A stretch of DNA of 64,000 nucleotides from Desulfobaccales bacterium (GCA_041648175.1 JBAZPO010000008.1:1-64000); one strand, 5' to 3'; shown: positions 51,084 to 60,680, numbered from the stretch's first letter. The notes: generated by a model not told the origin, from the sequence alone. Made by a program: numbers and translations.

Positions 51084-51397
51084 GGCCCTTGTTCCTCCGA
51101 TACATTGCAGAATGCCTGGCCTTTACTTGGAGCGTCGGGGACTGATTTACAGTCATATTAGCGTCTAACGTATAAAGAAACATTTGTTAGGCATAACCAA
51201 GGTGGCCCTGTTTGTAGTGACATCGTCTTTTGGGAGTCATGATAACATAAAAATTTCGCTGCAAAGCATAATTGTTTTCCCCTGGTTCCCAAGTTGAGCT
51301 TGTGAACCCATTTGATTGCAAAGCTTTGCTTTGCCCAAGCCCAGATTGGGCCATAATTGCGTTCCCAAGTACAACTTGGGAACGAGAAAAATTCATC
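51084..51397. other. 314-bp gap with GTTCCCAAG-type palindromes
   Basis: No gene is seen. It contains a degenerate palindrome (51290-51310), a GCAAAGC/GCTTTGC-type hairpin (51318-51332), GCCCAAGC...TTGGGCC (51334-51352) and a perfect GTTCCCAAG palindrome (51360-51384). The 250 bp nearest the TIR gene are AT-richer and probably hold its promoter, but no convincing -35/-10 pair was identified. Confidence 0.5.
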
Positions 51398-52321
51398 TCA
51401 TTCCCCCCGGTTGATTATCTGGTCAAGTTCCTGCGTGAGTTTGTTGACCGTGAACTCTGCCCAAAGGGGAAGATGATCGCTTATCTCCCCTTTACCGCCT
51501 TTGGGTTCAATATCTTGAAATAAGACCTCATTATAGGGGATCACGTTGCATTTTCCCGTAAAAGAGAAAGAAGGCCGGTTGACCCAGGCGATCTTGTCAA
51601 AGGTCTTGTCCCTGGCGAAATTTGTGAAGAGCCGGTCCAAATTTTCTGGCATCTTAAAACCTTTCTCCGCCAAAGCCTGGAAGAACCGGTCTCCCATTTC
51701 TTCGATATTGAAATCCCCCACCACAAAGAAGTCCCGATCAAAAACCTTGCTTTTTTCAGCCTGAGACTGTTTGTCAATAAATTTAACCAGCTCCACGATC
51801 TCCTTTTGTCGTTCATCTGCTTCCGATTTAGTCTCACCATAATATATGTGGACATTGGTTACAACAAAGTCGAAGCGGCCGGCCCGAAAAGATGCACAAT
51901 ACGGCATGCGGTGCAACTGATAGCCGGTGTGAGTTTTTGCCGGCACCGGGAAGCCGATTTCGCATACCAGCCCGGTGGTGATCACAGTGCGCTTGTCGTA
52001 AAGGAAGGCGAACCGCTCATTGTTGCCCGTGGGGTCGGTAACGAGAATTTTGTAGTTACCTGGAAGAAATCCCTGGAGCCTGCTCAGGCCGCGCAGATCA
52101 GTTTTAATTTCCTGGAGCGCAATAATGTCGAAGCGCTCACAGATGTCGGCAATGTATTGCAGGGCCCGGGTAGACTTTTTATTCCCGAATTGCTGAATAT
52201 TCCAGGTGGCGAGCAGGATATTCTCATCCACCCTGCGGCTGGGAACCTGGTATTCCCCCTGGTCCATGAGGTCCATGAGAGCCTTTCTTTCCTTGGAGAT
52301 TAGAAGCGTGTCCGGGGGCAT
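51398..52321 (-). CDS. endonuclease/exonuclease/phosphatase family protein
   Basis: A 307-aa protein of the DNase I-like EEP superfamily. All core motifs are intact: LATWNIQQF (Asn), DIIALQEIK (metal-binding Glu), VVTNVHIYYG, VVGDFNIEE (Asp/Asn) and EISDHLPLWAEF (catalytic Asp-His). It lacks a signal peptide, so it acts in the cytoplasm on nucleic acid or phosphoester substrates. AAAGGAG lies well before ATG 52321. Same strand as the TIR gene, 314 bp upstream of it; whether they work together is unknown. Confidence 0.85.
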   Translation of the reverse strand: MPPDTLLISKERKALMDLMDQGEYQVPSRRVDENILLATWNIQQFGNKKSTRALQYIADICERFDIIALQEIKTDLRGLSRLQGFLPGNYKILVTDPTGNNERFAFLYDKRTVITTGLVCEIGFPVPAKTHTGYQLHRMPYCASFRAGRFDFVVTNVHIYYGETKSEADERQKEIVELVKFIDKQSQAEKSKVFDRDFFVVGDFNIEEMGDRFFQALAEKGFKMPENLDRLFTNFARDKTFDKIAWVNRPSFSFTGKCNVIPYNEVLFQDIEPKGGKGEISDHLPLWAEFTVNKLTQELDQIINRGE

Positions 52322-52635
52322 GGTTGTGCTCCTTTCAATTTATCTGGTTTTCAGACTTCCCCTTAAGGATGAAATATAATTTCCCATCCCATCATCTACA
52401 ATTGTCACACAATTTCGAATACTTCTTCGGTGGGCGGTAAACATTATGATAAAATATTATAGAGAATAAGGCGGAATTTAAAGGAAAAAACGGCATTTGC
52501 TGGGAAATTATCCAGATAATTTTACAGTAACGTGCCATGCCTGGTTGTTGGGCTTCTTTTAGCCTGTCTCTTCCGGTGGCCCCTCTCGTTTTCGTCCCCC
52601 GGGACGAAGTTCCTGGCCCCCTCCCCCAAAAAATC

Positions 52636-53325
52636 CTACAACATACCCTGCTCAGCCAAACTAAAATATCCGTGGCGCCCGATGATCAGGTGGTCGTGGA
52701 CCGTCAGGTTGAGGCCCCGGCTGGCCCTGACCAGGGCCCGGGTCAGTTCCTGGTCCGCGGTGGACGGGGTGAGGTTGCCGCTGGGGTGGTTGTGGACCAG
52801 GATGAGGCCGGTGGCCTTGTGTTTCAGGGCCAGTTCCAGGACCTTGCGGGGGTATACCACCGTCTGGTTCACCGTGCCTTCCTGGACGATTTCCTCGGTG
52901 ATGACTTCGTTCTGGCTGTTGAGGAAGATCACCCTAAACTGCTCGTCGGGCAGGCCCCCCATGGAGGCGCGGCAGTAATCCACCAGGGTGTCCAAAGACT
53001 TGAGCTGTTGGCGCTTGATAGCTTCGGACTTGAGGGTGTATTCAGAGCAGGCCTTGACCAATTTTATGAGCACTGCGGAATACTCCCGCAGGCCGGTAAA
53101 CTCCATGAGAGTTTCGGGGGCAGCATCGAAGACGTGGTTGAAGGAGCCGAAATGTTCAATAAGCCGTTTGGCCAGGGGCTTGACATCGGAGTAAGGAATG
53201 GCAAAGGTAAGCAGCAGTTCCAGGAGCTCATAATCCTGCAACGCCCCGGGGCCGCCGGTGAGGAAGCGCTGCCGCAAGCGGCCCCGGTGCCCATGGTAGT
53301 GGGGTTTTTCAGATTTCTCCATCAT
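52636..53325 (-). CDS. RadC/DUF2466 family JAB-domain protein
   Basis: A 229-aa RadC-family protein. The N-terminal half is a helix-hairpin-helix-like region (LQDYELLELLLTFAIPYSDV); the C-terminal half has the JAMM zinc motif ILVHNHPSGNLTPSTAD, ending TVHDHLIIGRHGYFSLAEQG. Despite the name its role in repair is unproven; such genes are common in genomic islands and near defence systems. Complete length. It is separated from cooS by a terminator. Confidence 0.9.
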   Translation of the reverse strand: MMEKSEKPHYHGHRGRLRQRFLTGGPGALQDYELLELLLTFAIPYSDVKPLAKRLIEHFGSFNHVFDAAPETLMEFTGLREYSAVLIKLVKACSEYTLKSEAIKRQQLKSLDTLVDYCRASMGGLPDEQFRVIFLNSQNEVITEEIVQEGTVNQTVVYPRKVLELALKHKATGLILVHNHPSGNLTPSTADQELTRALVRASRGLNLTVHDHLIIGRHGYFSLAEQGML

Positions 53326-53430
53326 TTCTATGTTCTTTTACTCCGGCGTTAACTTAATTGCAACCGGGAAAAGCGCCAGACGGGATAAGGGCGGACATAC
53401 AGTTCCGATCCTACGGGATATTTGCAACGC

Positions 53431-53457
53431 AAAAAAGCCGGAACCAGCGGTTCCGGC
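53431..53457 (-). terminator. Rho-independent terminator of cooS
   Basis: GCCGGAACC / GGTTCCGGC with a 3-nt loop, followed on the minus strand by TTTTTTG. It lies about 70 bp after the cooS stop codon. Confidence 0.85.
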
Positions 53458-53524
53458 TTATAGCTCTCTTAAGGGGTTGGGGAGGGGCTTTTTTGTAAAG
53501 ACCCCTGCCCCAATGCCTCATTTC

Positions 53525-55552
53525 TTAATGCTCTTCCCCCGCCGCGGCGGCTTCGGCCATTTCCCGGCGCATATCCATATCGAAGAGCACCCGCTCCCGG
53601 GCCTTGTCGATGCCTAAGGCCTTCCGTTTCAGATCGATGTGGGCGATCATCTTCTTGGCCATCAGTTCCGGGTCGGCCTCGAAGTCCCACTTGCCGCCCA
53701 GCTCTTCTTCGATGCCCTTGAAGAGGTACTCGGTCAGGATCTCGGAGCCGCTGGTGGGCCAGTTCACCCCAAACAGGGTGTACACACCCGAGGCCACGAA
53801 GTACTGGCCGATGGCGATGGCCTTCTCGCTCATCCACTCCGGCGCCGCGCCCGCCGCGGGCAGATCGCTGATGTCGCTGCCCAGACCGCCGGCCTTGACG
53901 CAGGCGGTGGCCGCCATCAAGATCCGGGAGTTGTCCACGCAGGCCCCCATATGCAGGACCGGCGGAATGCCCACGGTCTCGCAAACCTCGGCCAGACCCG
54001 GGCCGCAGTACTTGGCCGCCGACTCCGGCGACAGCAGGCCGTATTTCCCTGCGGCCATGGCGGCGCAGCCGGTGGACAGCACGATGACGTCGTTTTTCAG
54101 CAGCTCTTTAATCAGCACCATATGCGAGGTGTCCTGCGCGGTGCGGCAGTTGTTGCAGCCCACCACGCCGGCGATGCCCCGAATCCGGCCGTTGATGATG
54201 TTGTCGTTCAGGGTGTAATACGAGCCCCGGATGGAGCCACCCAGCAGGTACTGGATGGTCTCATAACTGAACCCCACCACGGTGGGCTGGGTCCCCGAGG
54301 GGATCAGCACCGGCGCTTTGCGGTTAGGGAAGTTATCGATGGCTTCCCGGATGATTTGCCGGGCTACGTCCAGGGCGTGATGCTCATCGAAGGCGATGTG
54401 CATGGTGGCCCCTTCCATCTTGGCCCGGTCGTCGGTGGTAATCAGTTTGGTATGATAGCACTTGGCCACATTGGCCAGGGCCTGCATCTCGCACTGCACG
54501 TCCACTACCATGGCGTCTACCGCGCCGGTGATCACCGCCAACTCCTGGCCCAGGTAGTTACCTGCCACCGGCACACCGTGGCGCATGAGGACCTCGTTGG
54601 CGGAGCAGCACATGCCGGCCAGTTGAATACCCTTGGCGCCCTTATTCTGGGCGTACTGGATCAATTCGGGCTCCTGGGCTGCCACGTAGAGCATCTCCGG
54701 TAGCAGCGGCTCATGACCATGCATGATGATATTGACGTGGTCCTCTTTGAGCACCCCCAGGTTGATTTCGCCGGCTACCGGGGTGGGGCAGCCGAACATG
54801 ATGTCCTGGAGGTCGGTGGAGATCATGGAGCCGGCCCAGCCGTCGGCCAAGGCGCAGCGGGTGGACTGCTTGATGAGGTTGTGGTATTCCTGGTCCACGC
54901 CCATGTGGGTGCGGTGCATCAGCTCCACCACCTCGATGTCCACGCCGCGGGGCACCACGCCCAACTTGCGCCAGATTTCCTGGCGTTTCTTGGGGGCCCG
55001 GCGCACGTAGTTGATTTCGCCGTCCTGCTGGCCAAACTCCGCCAGGACCTTTGGACCCAGGTCTTTGGCGATGTCTTCGGCCGAGCGGGCTTTGGCGTCG
55101 TCGCCTTCACCCTCGGTGATGGGAATGTCCCAATCCCGGGCGACCCGCCTCAACTTGGCCACGTCCTTGATCTGGTAGCCCTGGGTCCGGCCGTTGGCCA
55201 CTTCGATAAACAGCTTGGCCACGCCCCGGGCGTGGTCGCTGTGGGCGGCGGTGCCGGCGGCCACCATGCGGGCGAAGTTCCGGGCCACGATGGTCTCGGC
55301 GGTGGCGCCACACAGACCCATGCGGGCTTTCTTCTCGGCAGGCGGCTCTTCCCCGACTTTCTTCTTGGGTGGTGGCACTCGACAGGGGCCCTGAGCGCAG
55401 ATGCGGCAGCAGGCACCTTCCACGCCGATGGGACAAGGCTTCATGGTCTTGGCCCTGTCAAAAATGGTCTCGACCCCCTCGGCCTGCGCTTTTTTGATCA
55501 ACTCCTGGGCCGCAGTGTCCATGGATAGTTTTTCTAACTCTAAATCAGCCAT
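53525..55552 (-). CDS. cooS: anaerobic Ni-Fe carbon monoxide dehydrogenase catalytic subunit
   Basis: A 675-aa CooS that interconverts CO + H2O and CO2 + 2H+ + 2e-. N-terminal cysteines for clusters D and B are present (C40, C48, C49, C52, C57 in PCPIGVEGACCRICAQGPC; then GLCGAT). Later motifs with cluster C ligands follow: the His-bearing MHGHEPLLPE, AGMCCSANE, VVDVQCEMQ, GVVGCNNCR, TGCAAMAAGKYG and HMGACVDNSR. ATG 55552 has GGAGGG eight bases before it. No acetyl-CoA synthase, CooC, CooF or hydrogenase genes are nearby, so it may serve CO detoxification or supply electrons to a ferredoxin. Confidence 0.95.
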   Translation of the reverse strand: MADLELEKLSMDTAAQELIKKAQAEGVETIFDRAKTMKPCPIGVEGACCRICAQGPCRVPPPKKKVGEEPPAEKKARMGLCGATAETIVARNFARMVAAGTAAHSDHARGVAKLFIEVANGRTQGYQIKDVAKLRRVARDWDIPITEGEGDDAKARSAEDIAKDLGPKVLAEFGQQDGEINYVRRAPKKRQEIWRKLGVVPRGVDIEVVELMHRTHMGVDQEYHNLIKQSTRCALADGWAGSMISTDLQDIMFGCPTPVAGEINLGVLKEDHVNIIMHGHEPLLPEMLYVAAQEPELIQYAQNKGAKGIQLAGMCCSANEVLMRHGVPVAGNYLGQELAVITGAVDAMVVDVQCEMQALANVAKCYHTKLITTDDRAKMEGATMHIAFDEHHALDVARQIIREAIDNFPNRKAPVLIPSGTQPTVVGFSYETIQYLLGGSIRGSYYTLNDNIINGRIRGIAGVVGCNNCRTAQDTSHMVLIKELLKNDVIVLSTGCAAMAAGKYGLLSPESAAKYCGPGLAEVCETVGIPPVLHMGACVDNSRILMAATACVKAGGLGSDISDLPAAGAAPEWMSEKAIAIGQYFVASGVYTLFGVNWPTSGSEILTEYLFKGIEEELGGKWDFEADPELMAKKMIAHIDLKRKALGIDKARERVLFDMDMRREMAEAAAAGEEH

Positions 55553-55701
55553 CAAATTGCCCTCCAGTTTATTAACGCTTTGAAAAAATGTCTGTTTTTA
55601 TCTAACCGAACCGGTATAAACACATTATCATCTATACATGATCAAGGCAAGGATAAAATAATACAAAGTCAAAGGAAAAAAGTAAGGAAGAAGGGTGGCG
55701 G

Positions 55702-56535
55702 TTAGGGCTGGGCTGGACGTACCACCCGGAAGCCGATATAGCCATCGGCATAGGTGGGCGGGGCGGATTGGCGGGCGGCGTTGCGCAGATCCCGGGGGCC
55801 ATTGATCCAGGAGCCGCCCTTGAGGAGGCGTAAGACCCCCGGTCCAAAGGGGCCGCCCCGGCGCAGGGGCACATAGCGGTCCTGGCACCATTCGGAGACG
55901 TTGCCAGCCATATCGAAGAGGCCATAGCCGTTGCCGGCAAAGGAGCCAACCGGCGCGGTGAAGCTGAACCCGGAGGCTCCGGGCGGCGTGGTGCGAAAGT
56001 TGGCCCGAAAGACGCCACCTACGTCCGGGGCCTGGCTCCCCCAGGGATATGGTTGGCTCACCAGGCCCCCTCGGGCTGCGGCCTCCCACTGTTCTTCCGT
56101 GGGGAGCTTATGAGTCACACCGGTGACTTTAGTCAGCCACTGGCAGAAGGCCGCGGTATCAAACCAGGTGACCCCCACCACCGGCTGGTTGGGGGCGTTG
56201 AGGTTTTTGTCTTCCCAATAAAGGGGCGCCGGGTGGCCCGTGGCCTTGAGAAACCGGCCGTACTGGGCGTTGGAGATTTCAGTGACGCTGATATAAAACG
56301 GCTTGAGGTTGACTTTGTGGGATGACGCTTCGTCGGCATAACGCCCCGTCTCGTTGGGCGGCGACCCCAGGAAGTACCAGCCGCCGGGGATCAGCCGGAA
56401 GCTAATGCCTTGGGATTCCAGGTTTTCCTGGGAAAAGGCCGAAGTGGTGCAAACCATAATCGCCAGTGCCAGGGCAATCCAGAAAAGAGCTTTCGGCTTT
56501 TGGTTTTGGGTTTTCGGAGCATAGAAAACGTTCAT
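55702..56535 (-). CDS. exported formylglycine-generating-enzyme-like (SUMF1 domain) protein
   Basis: A 277-aa protein with a signal-type helix (LFWIALALAIMVCTTSAFS) and a SUMF1/FGE-sulfatase fold: IPGGWYFLGSP, EISNAQYGRFL, VVGVTWFDTAAFCQWL, LPTEEQWEAAARGG, LFDMAGNVSEWCQDRY, LLKGGSWINGPRDLRNAAR and GYIGFRVVR. True FGEs oxidise a sulfatase cysteine; many exported relatives have other or unknown roles. The start is ambiguous: ATG 56586 overlaps the addA-like stop as ATGA, but the 17 residues it adds (SVFSFRFSV) come from a spacer repeat, so ATG 56535 is given. No sulfatase gene is nearby. Confidence 0.8.
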   Translation of the reverse strand: MNVFYAPKTQNQKPKALFWIALALAIMVCTTSAFSQENLESQGISFRLIPGGWYFLGSPPNETGRYADEASSHKVNLKPFYISVTEISNAQYGRFLKATGHPAPLYWEDKNLNAPNQPVVGVTWFDTAAFCQWLTKVTGVTHKLPTEEQWEAAARGGLVSQPYPWGSQAPDVGGVFRANFRTTPPGASGFSFTAPVGSFAGNGYGLFDMAGNVSEWCQDRYVPLRRGGPFGPGVLRLLKGGSWINGPRDLRNAARQSAPPTYADGYIGFRVVRPAQP

Positions 56536-56582
56536 GTGTGCTTTGTTTATAACCGAAAACCGAAAACTGAAAACCGAAAACT

Positions 56583-59500
56583 TCATATTTCCATCACCTT
56601 CTGGCAGGCAGTGAAATAGATACCTACCCGGATATTCTCCAGTTCAGTCAACCCCTTGGCTTTGGCCACCATTTCTCGGTAGGCCGTAAGCTGCGGCCGG
56701 TATTTTTCCGTCTCTCTGGCGATAAAGGTGTCCCAGTCTTCGCCAGCAACAGGGCGGGAAGTCTTGAAATCCAAAATCCACCAATCTTTGCCGTCGAAAA
56801 CCAGGCGGTCCACCACGCCTCGGCGGATCTCGCCCGGCTGGGGCTGGTCTTCTATAAGCCATTCACTGACGGCGAAAGATAAATCGGGTTTAAGGAGCGC
56901 GGCCAGAAACGGGTCAGCCTGGCAGGCCTGCAACTCAGAATGGATCTCGGGGGCCAGGTTGGCGGCCCTGGCGGCGGCCAGCCCCGCATGGCGCAGGGCC
57001 GCGGCGAGAGACGCCGGGGTCGGCAGCGGCTCGCCCCGACCCAAAGTATCCAAAGCCCGGTGCATGATTTCCCCCCGGAGCCGGGCCGCGTCGCCATCCT
57101 CGGGAGGTTCGGCCTGGGGGTGTGTGGCCGTCTCGAAAGGCAGCGTAGCCAATTGTGAAGGAAAACTCACCTGATAAGGAGCGGCTTCCGGGTGAAAATC
57201 CCAGGCTGCGGGCAATTCTTGAGGCTCCTGGGGCGCGCCGGCCAGGGGCGGCAGCGCGGTCACCAGTTCCACTTGGAGCTCCGGGTCGGGCCAGTTTGCG
57301 GGAAATCCCGCGGGTGGCAGGTCCAACCGATAATGCTCCTTGAGCCAGGCCAGGGGGCTGTCATCCGAGATTTGCCACTGCCCCTTTTTATCGACTTTGG
57401 CCACCGCGGACATCACCAGGCGCTGCCGGGCCCGGGTCACTGCCACATAGAAGACCCGCCGGGCTTCGTCCACCACTCTCTGGTTTTTGATATTGCGCAG
57501 AAGCACGTAAAGGGAACTCTGCTTCTCCCGGATATAGGGCCGGGCCAGGGCCAGGCCGTGGACCCGGCTGCCGGGAATCTCCTCCAGCAGAAAGGGGGGC
57601 GTGTTGTCTTCACTCTTCAAGGGCTGCCAGTCCAGGAAGGGCAGAAAAATCTGGTGAAACTCTAAGCCCTTGGCGCCATGTACCGTCAGGATCTCCACCC
57701 GGGAGGCCTGGGCCCGGGGGTCTGGTGGCTGAAAGGTTGCTTGTAAGTTAAAATCAGCCTTATTAAAGGTGGTCTCCGGGATTCCCGCTTCCGCTGCGGC
57801 CACCAGGTCCAGGTAAGTCCGGGCATTGGCCACCCCCAGAGGGCCTTCCCAGGTGGCTATCCCGGTCCAGGCGCAAGTTTCATCGAGCCAATCCGTCAGG
57901 ATGTCGGCCAGGGGCCGCCGCCCCACCTGGCGCCGGGATAGCTCGAGCGATTCGGCCAGCGCCGGTAATTCCCCGGGGGAACCACCCTCAGCGGCCAGGC
58001 CGCACAATCTTTCGACCCACAGATCCCCCGGTGCTTGGGCCACTTCGGCCAGGGCCGCCAGCCCCAGAGGGTTCCAAGGACCTCTCAGGACCCCGGCCCA
58101 GGCCACCTCATCCTGGGGGCGGACCAGGGCCCTGGCCAGATTGTGGAGGTGGGCTACGACCCGGCTGTCGGCCAGCTTCAGTCCCTCTCTGACCCGGACG
58201 GCCAGCCCGGCTTCGCCCAAGGCCGTCAGATACAGGGGCAGATGGGTTCGGGTGAAGAGCAGGATGCCGATATTTTCTTTTTCTTTTAATGTTAACAGGC
58301 TTTGGGCCACCTGTTGGGCCAGCCAGCGGGCTTCCAGTTCCCGGGCCGCCAGATCGGTTTCCCCGGTGAACAGCGCCAGATGAGGGGCCGGACCCTCTGG
58401 AGCGCCGGGGCGGGGTTCGGCCCGATGGAACTGAGCTCCCGCAGTGCCGCCGGACATGACGGTGCCCTCGAACACCTGGTTGGCCCATTCGATCAGGGTC
58501 CCGGTGGCCCGGAAGTTTGTGGTCAGCCACAAGGGCGTCAGCGGCAAGGGCGACGCGGCGCCGCACGGCAAGCCGTTACGGGATTCCATAAACAGGCGAG
58601 GCCTGGCCTGGCGCCAACCATAGATGGACTGTTTGGGGTCCCCCACCACCATCAGGGTGCGTCCGGCGCCTGTCTGCCAGCCGGACATCAGCTGGCACAG
58701 CAGGGTCATCTGGTTTTCGCTGGTGTCCTGGAATTCATCCACCAGGAGATGCTTGAGCCGCCAATCCAGGCGCAGCATGATCTCGGTGGGGTCGTCCTCG
58801 TTGAGCAAATTCAGGGTCGACTGCTCCAAAGCCACGAAATCCAGGGCGCCGCGCCGGGCACAGAGCTGCTCGTAAACCTTCAGGGCTTCCCCCACCAGGA
58901 TGACCAGGTCCTGGAGGGCTGCGGCTTCCTCCGGCGAGGCCCCGGAGGGGGTAAGGTCCCGGCACTGCTTCAGGGTCCGGGTCACATCCGGCGGCAGATC
59001 TTGAAGCAGCGCGGCCCACTTTTTCTGATTAACACCTTCAGGAAATCCGTCTTTGACGGAGAGGCGTTTGCGCGGCTCTCCCTGACTGGCGGTCAAAAGC
59101 ACCTGGCTCATGGCCTGCCAGCCGGGCAGATCAGCAGGCGCGGTGCCGGGGATCACGGCAGGGAGGATGTCGCCGTGGGGAGCCCCCTGCAATTCCTGCC
59201 AAAATTCCGGCCAAGCCTGCCCTAACTTACTGTCTGTCAGCCCGGCCCGCAACCTGTCCAGGACCGGCACCAGTACCATCTGGAAGCGAGTCTCCAACAG
59301 GCGGCGGTATTGGGTCGCGTCCCGGCTGACCCGGGCCAGCGCCAGGAACTCGCCCAGGCTGTCCCGGCGGGACAAGAGCCCGTGCAACTCTTTGGCCAGA
59401 CGCCGCCAGTCGTTGTTGAGGCGCACCAGGCGGCGCACCAGGGCCTGCCGCACCGCGTCGGTGGGGGAGCGGGCGTTCAGGCGGGTGCGCAGTTCTTCCA

Positions 59501-59969
59501 GGGCTTCGGCCTTGAGCCACCGGTCCTCGTCTTCTTCCAGGAGCGTGAAAGTAAGCGGCACCCCGGCCTCCTGGGGGGCCAGCTTCAGGAGTTGAGCGCA
59601 GAAGCCGTGGAAGGTCATGATAGGCAGGCGCTCCGGGGTCAGCTTGAGCGCCGCCTCATCGGCGTGACGCCGAAAAACCGCGGCCGCCAGTTCCTGGAGC
59701 TTCAAGTCCAGGGGGGAGGCATCGGGGCCGGGGGCGTGCCGTTCCCAGAGGAGTCTCATGACCCGGGCGCGCAGCTCGCCTGCGGCCTTGCGGGTAAAGG
59801 TCAGGGCCAGCATCTCCTCGGGGGTGTCCACCCGGGCCAAAAGCGTCAGGAACCGGGCCAGGAGCACCGAGGTCTTGCCACTGCCCGCCGGGGCCTCCAG
59901 GTGAAAGCCTTCAAGCGGCCCCATGGCCTGGTCCCGGACGGCCTGATCGGCGGGCTGTTCATTAGACAT
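56583..59969 (-). CDS. addA: UvrD-like helicase-nuclease, AddA type
   Basis: An 1128-aa SF1 helicase with C-terminal nuclease, the AddA subunit of a RecBCD-like double-strand-break resection enzyme. Walker A EAPAGSGKTSVL at residues 25-36, LALTFTRKAA (motif Ia), LLVDEFQDTS (motif II), VGDPKQSIYGWRQA (III), ILTVHGAKGLEF (V) and VFYVAVTRARQRL (VI). The nuclease motif is GVVDRLVFDGKDWWILDFKT (about 1045-1065). It is separated from the addB-like gene by a small haemoglobin gene and is on the same strand. Its last codons overlap the start of the FGE-like frame. Confidence 0.85.
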   Translation of the reverse strand: MSNEQPADQAVRDQAMGPLEGFHLEAPAGSGKTSVLLARFLTLLARVDTPEEMLALTFTRKAAGELRARVMRLLWERHAPGPDASPLDLKLQELAAAVFRRHADEAALKLTPERLPIMTFHGFCAQLLKLAPQEAGVPLTFTLLEEDEDRWLKAEALEELRTRLNARSPTDAVRQALVRRLVRLNNDWRRLAKELHGLLSRRDSLGEFLALARVSRDATQYRRLLETRFQMVLVPVLDRLRAGLTDSKLGQAWPEFWQELQGAPHGDILPAVIPGTAPADLPGWQAMSQVLLTASQGEPRKRLSVKDGFPEGVNQKKWAALLQDLPPDVTRTLKQCRDLTPSGASPEEAAALQDLVILVGEALKVYEQLCARRGALDFVALEQSTLNLLNEDDPTEIMLRLDWRLKHLLVDEFQDTSENQMTLLCQLMSGWQTGAGRTLMVVGDPKQSIYGWRQARPRLFMESRNGLPCGAASPLPLTPLWLTTNFRATGTLIEWANQVFEGTVMSGGTAGAQFHRAEPRPGAPEGPAPHLALFTGETDLAARELEARWLAQQVAQSLLTLKEKENIGILLFTRTHLPLYLTALGEAGLAVRVREGLKLADSRVVAHLHNLARALVRPQDEVAWAGVLRGPWNPLGLAALAEVAQAPGDLWVERLCGLAAEGGSPGELPALAESLELSRRQVGRRPLADILTDWLDETCAWTGIATWEGPLGVANARTYLDLVAAAEAGIPETTFNKADFNLQATFQPPDPRAQASRVEILTVHGAKGLEFHQIFLPFLDWQPLKSEDNTPPFLLEEIPGSRVHGLALARPYIREKQSSLYVLLRNIKNQRVVDEARRVFYVAVTRARQRLVMSAVAKVDKKGQWQISDDSPLAWLKEHYRLDLPPAGFPANWPDPELQVELVTALPPLAGAPQEPQELPAAWDFHPEAAPYQVSFPSQLATLPFETATHPQAEPPEDGDAARLRGEIMHRALDTLGRGEPLPTPASLAAALRHAGLAAARAANLAPEIHSELQACQADPFLAALLKPDLSFAVSEWLIEDQPQPGEIRRGVVDRLVFDGKDWWILDFKTSRPVAGEDWDTFIARETEKYRPQLTAYREMVAKAKGLTELENIRVGIYFTACQKVMEI

Positions 59970-60152
59970 GTCGATAATAAAAAACCGCCATTCTGAGCAC
60001 TTGCTCTGTGGGCAATTCGAGAACGTCCCTACGGCTTGTTATAATCCAAAACTTAGTGTCGTGTCCCTGGTATCCTTTTCTTAATTCCTAAGCTGAGCGG
60101 CACGACGCTTTTTTACCGAGTCCCACTGTAGCGCCTCGTTAGTCCAGCAGTT

Positions 60153-60629
60153 TTACTTCCTGACTACGATATCCTTCTTGGTGCTTTCGACGATTGTCAC
60201 CAACTCCTCCTGTTCCTTAGCGGGCACCCCGTAGTTGTTCATCGCTCGGCGGAAGTCCGCCAGCATGGCCTGCCACTCCTTCTCGCTGATATTGAGATGA
60301 GCATGGGACTCCTTCATCCCTCGGCCTGTGTATTTGCATGGACCACCGGTCTGCTGGCATACCAAAGCGGTCAGGTGATATTTCAGGCCGGCGATTGGCA
60401 CACGCTCTCGGGCTGCCTTGATAGCTGGGTTGGCATTAAGCACATCGTTCGCGTACAGCAGATCGATGAATGTGTCCACCACAACAGAGATCGGATAGAC
60501 CCCTCCTAGCCTGTCGTAGAGGGATTTGGCCGGCTTCGCCTCGGCGGCTTGGGCGGAACCCACCCCAAGTAGTGCAGCCAAAAAGCTCGTAAGTATTAAT
60601 GTCCTTACAAATGACCGTGTTTTGAGCAT
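60153..60629 (-). CDS. exported truncated haemoglobin (group 1)
   Basis: A 158-aa protein with a signal peptide (RTLILTSFLAALLGVGSAQA) and a group-1 truncated globin domain: SLYDRLGGVYPISVVVDTFI, KYHLTALVCQQTGGPCKYTG and MKESHAHLNISEKEW, whose histidine is the likely proximal haem ligand. Such proteins bind O2 or NO; a periplasmic copy in an anaerobe suggests NO or O2 scavenging. Start 60629 is preferred: AGGAGG lies 7 bp before it but only 1 bp before ATG 60635. It sits between addA and addB, an unusual place. Confidence 0.85.
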   Translation of the reverse strand: MLKTRSFVRTLILTSFLAALLGVGSAQAAEAKPAKSLYDRLGGVYPISVVVDTFIDLLYANDVLNANPAIKAARERVPIAGLKYHLTALVCQQTGGPCKYTGRGMKESHAHLNISEKEWQAMLADFRRAMNNYGVPAKEQEELVTIVESTKKDIVVRK

Positions 60630-60680
60630 GACCATTCCTCCTTTGGTTTTGTCTAATTGTAAGAACTTTAAATTCGAATT

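Noticed and set aside
56536..56586. Extra N-terminal 17 residues of the FGE-like protein
   Set aside because: They derive from an 'aaccgaaaactgaaaacc' spacer repeat also seen near 20345; the overlap with the addA stop is probably coincidental, although it cannot be excluded.
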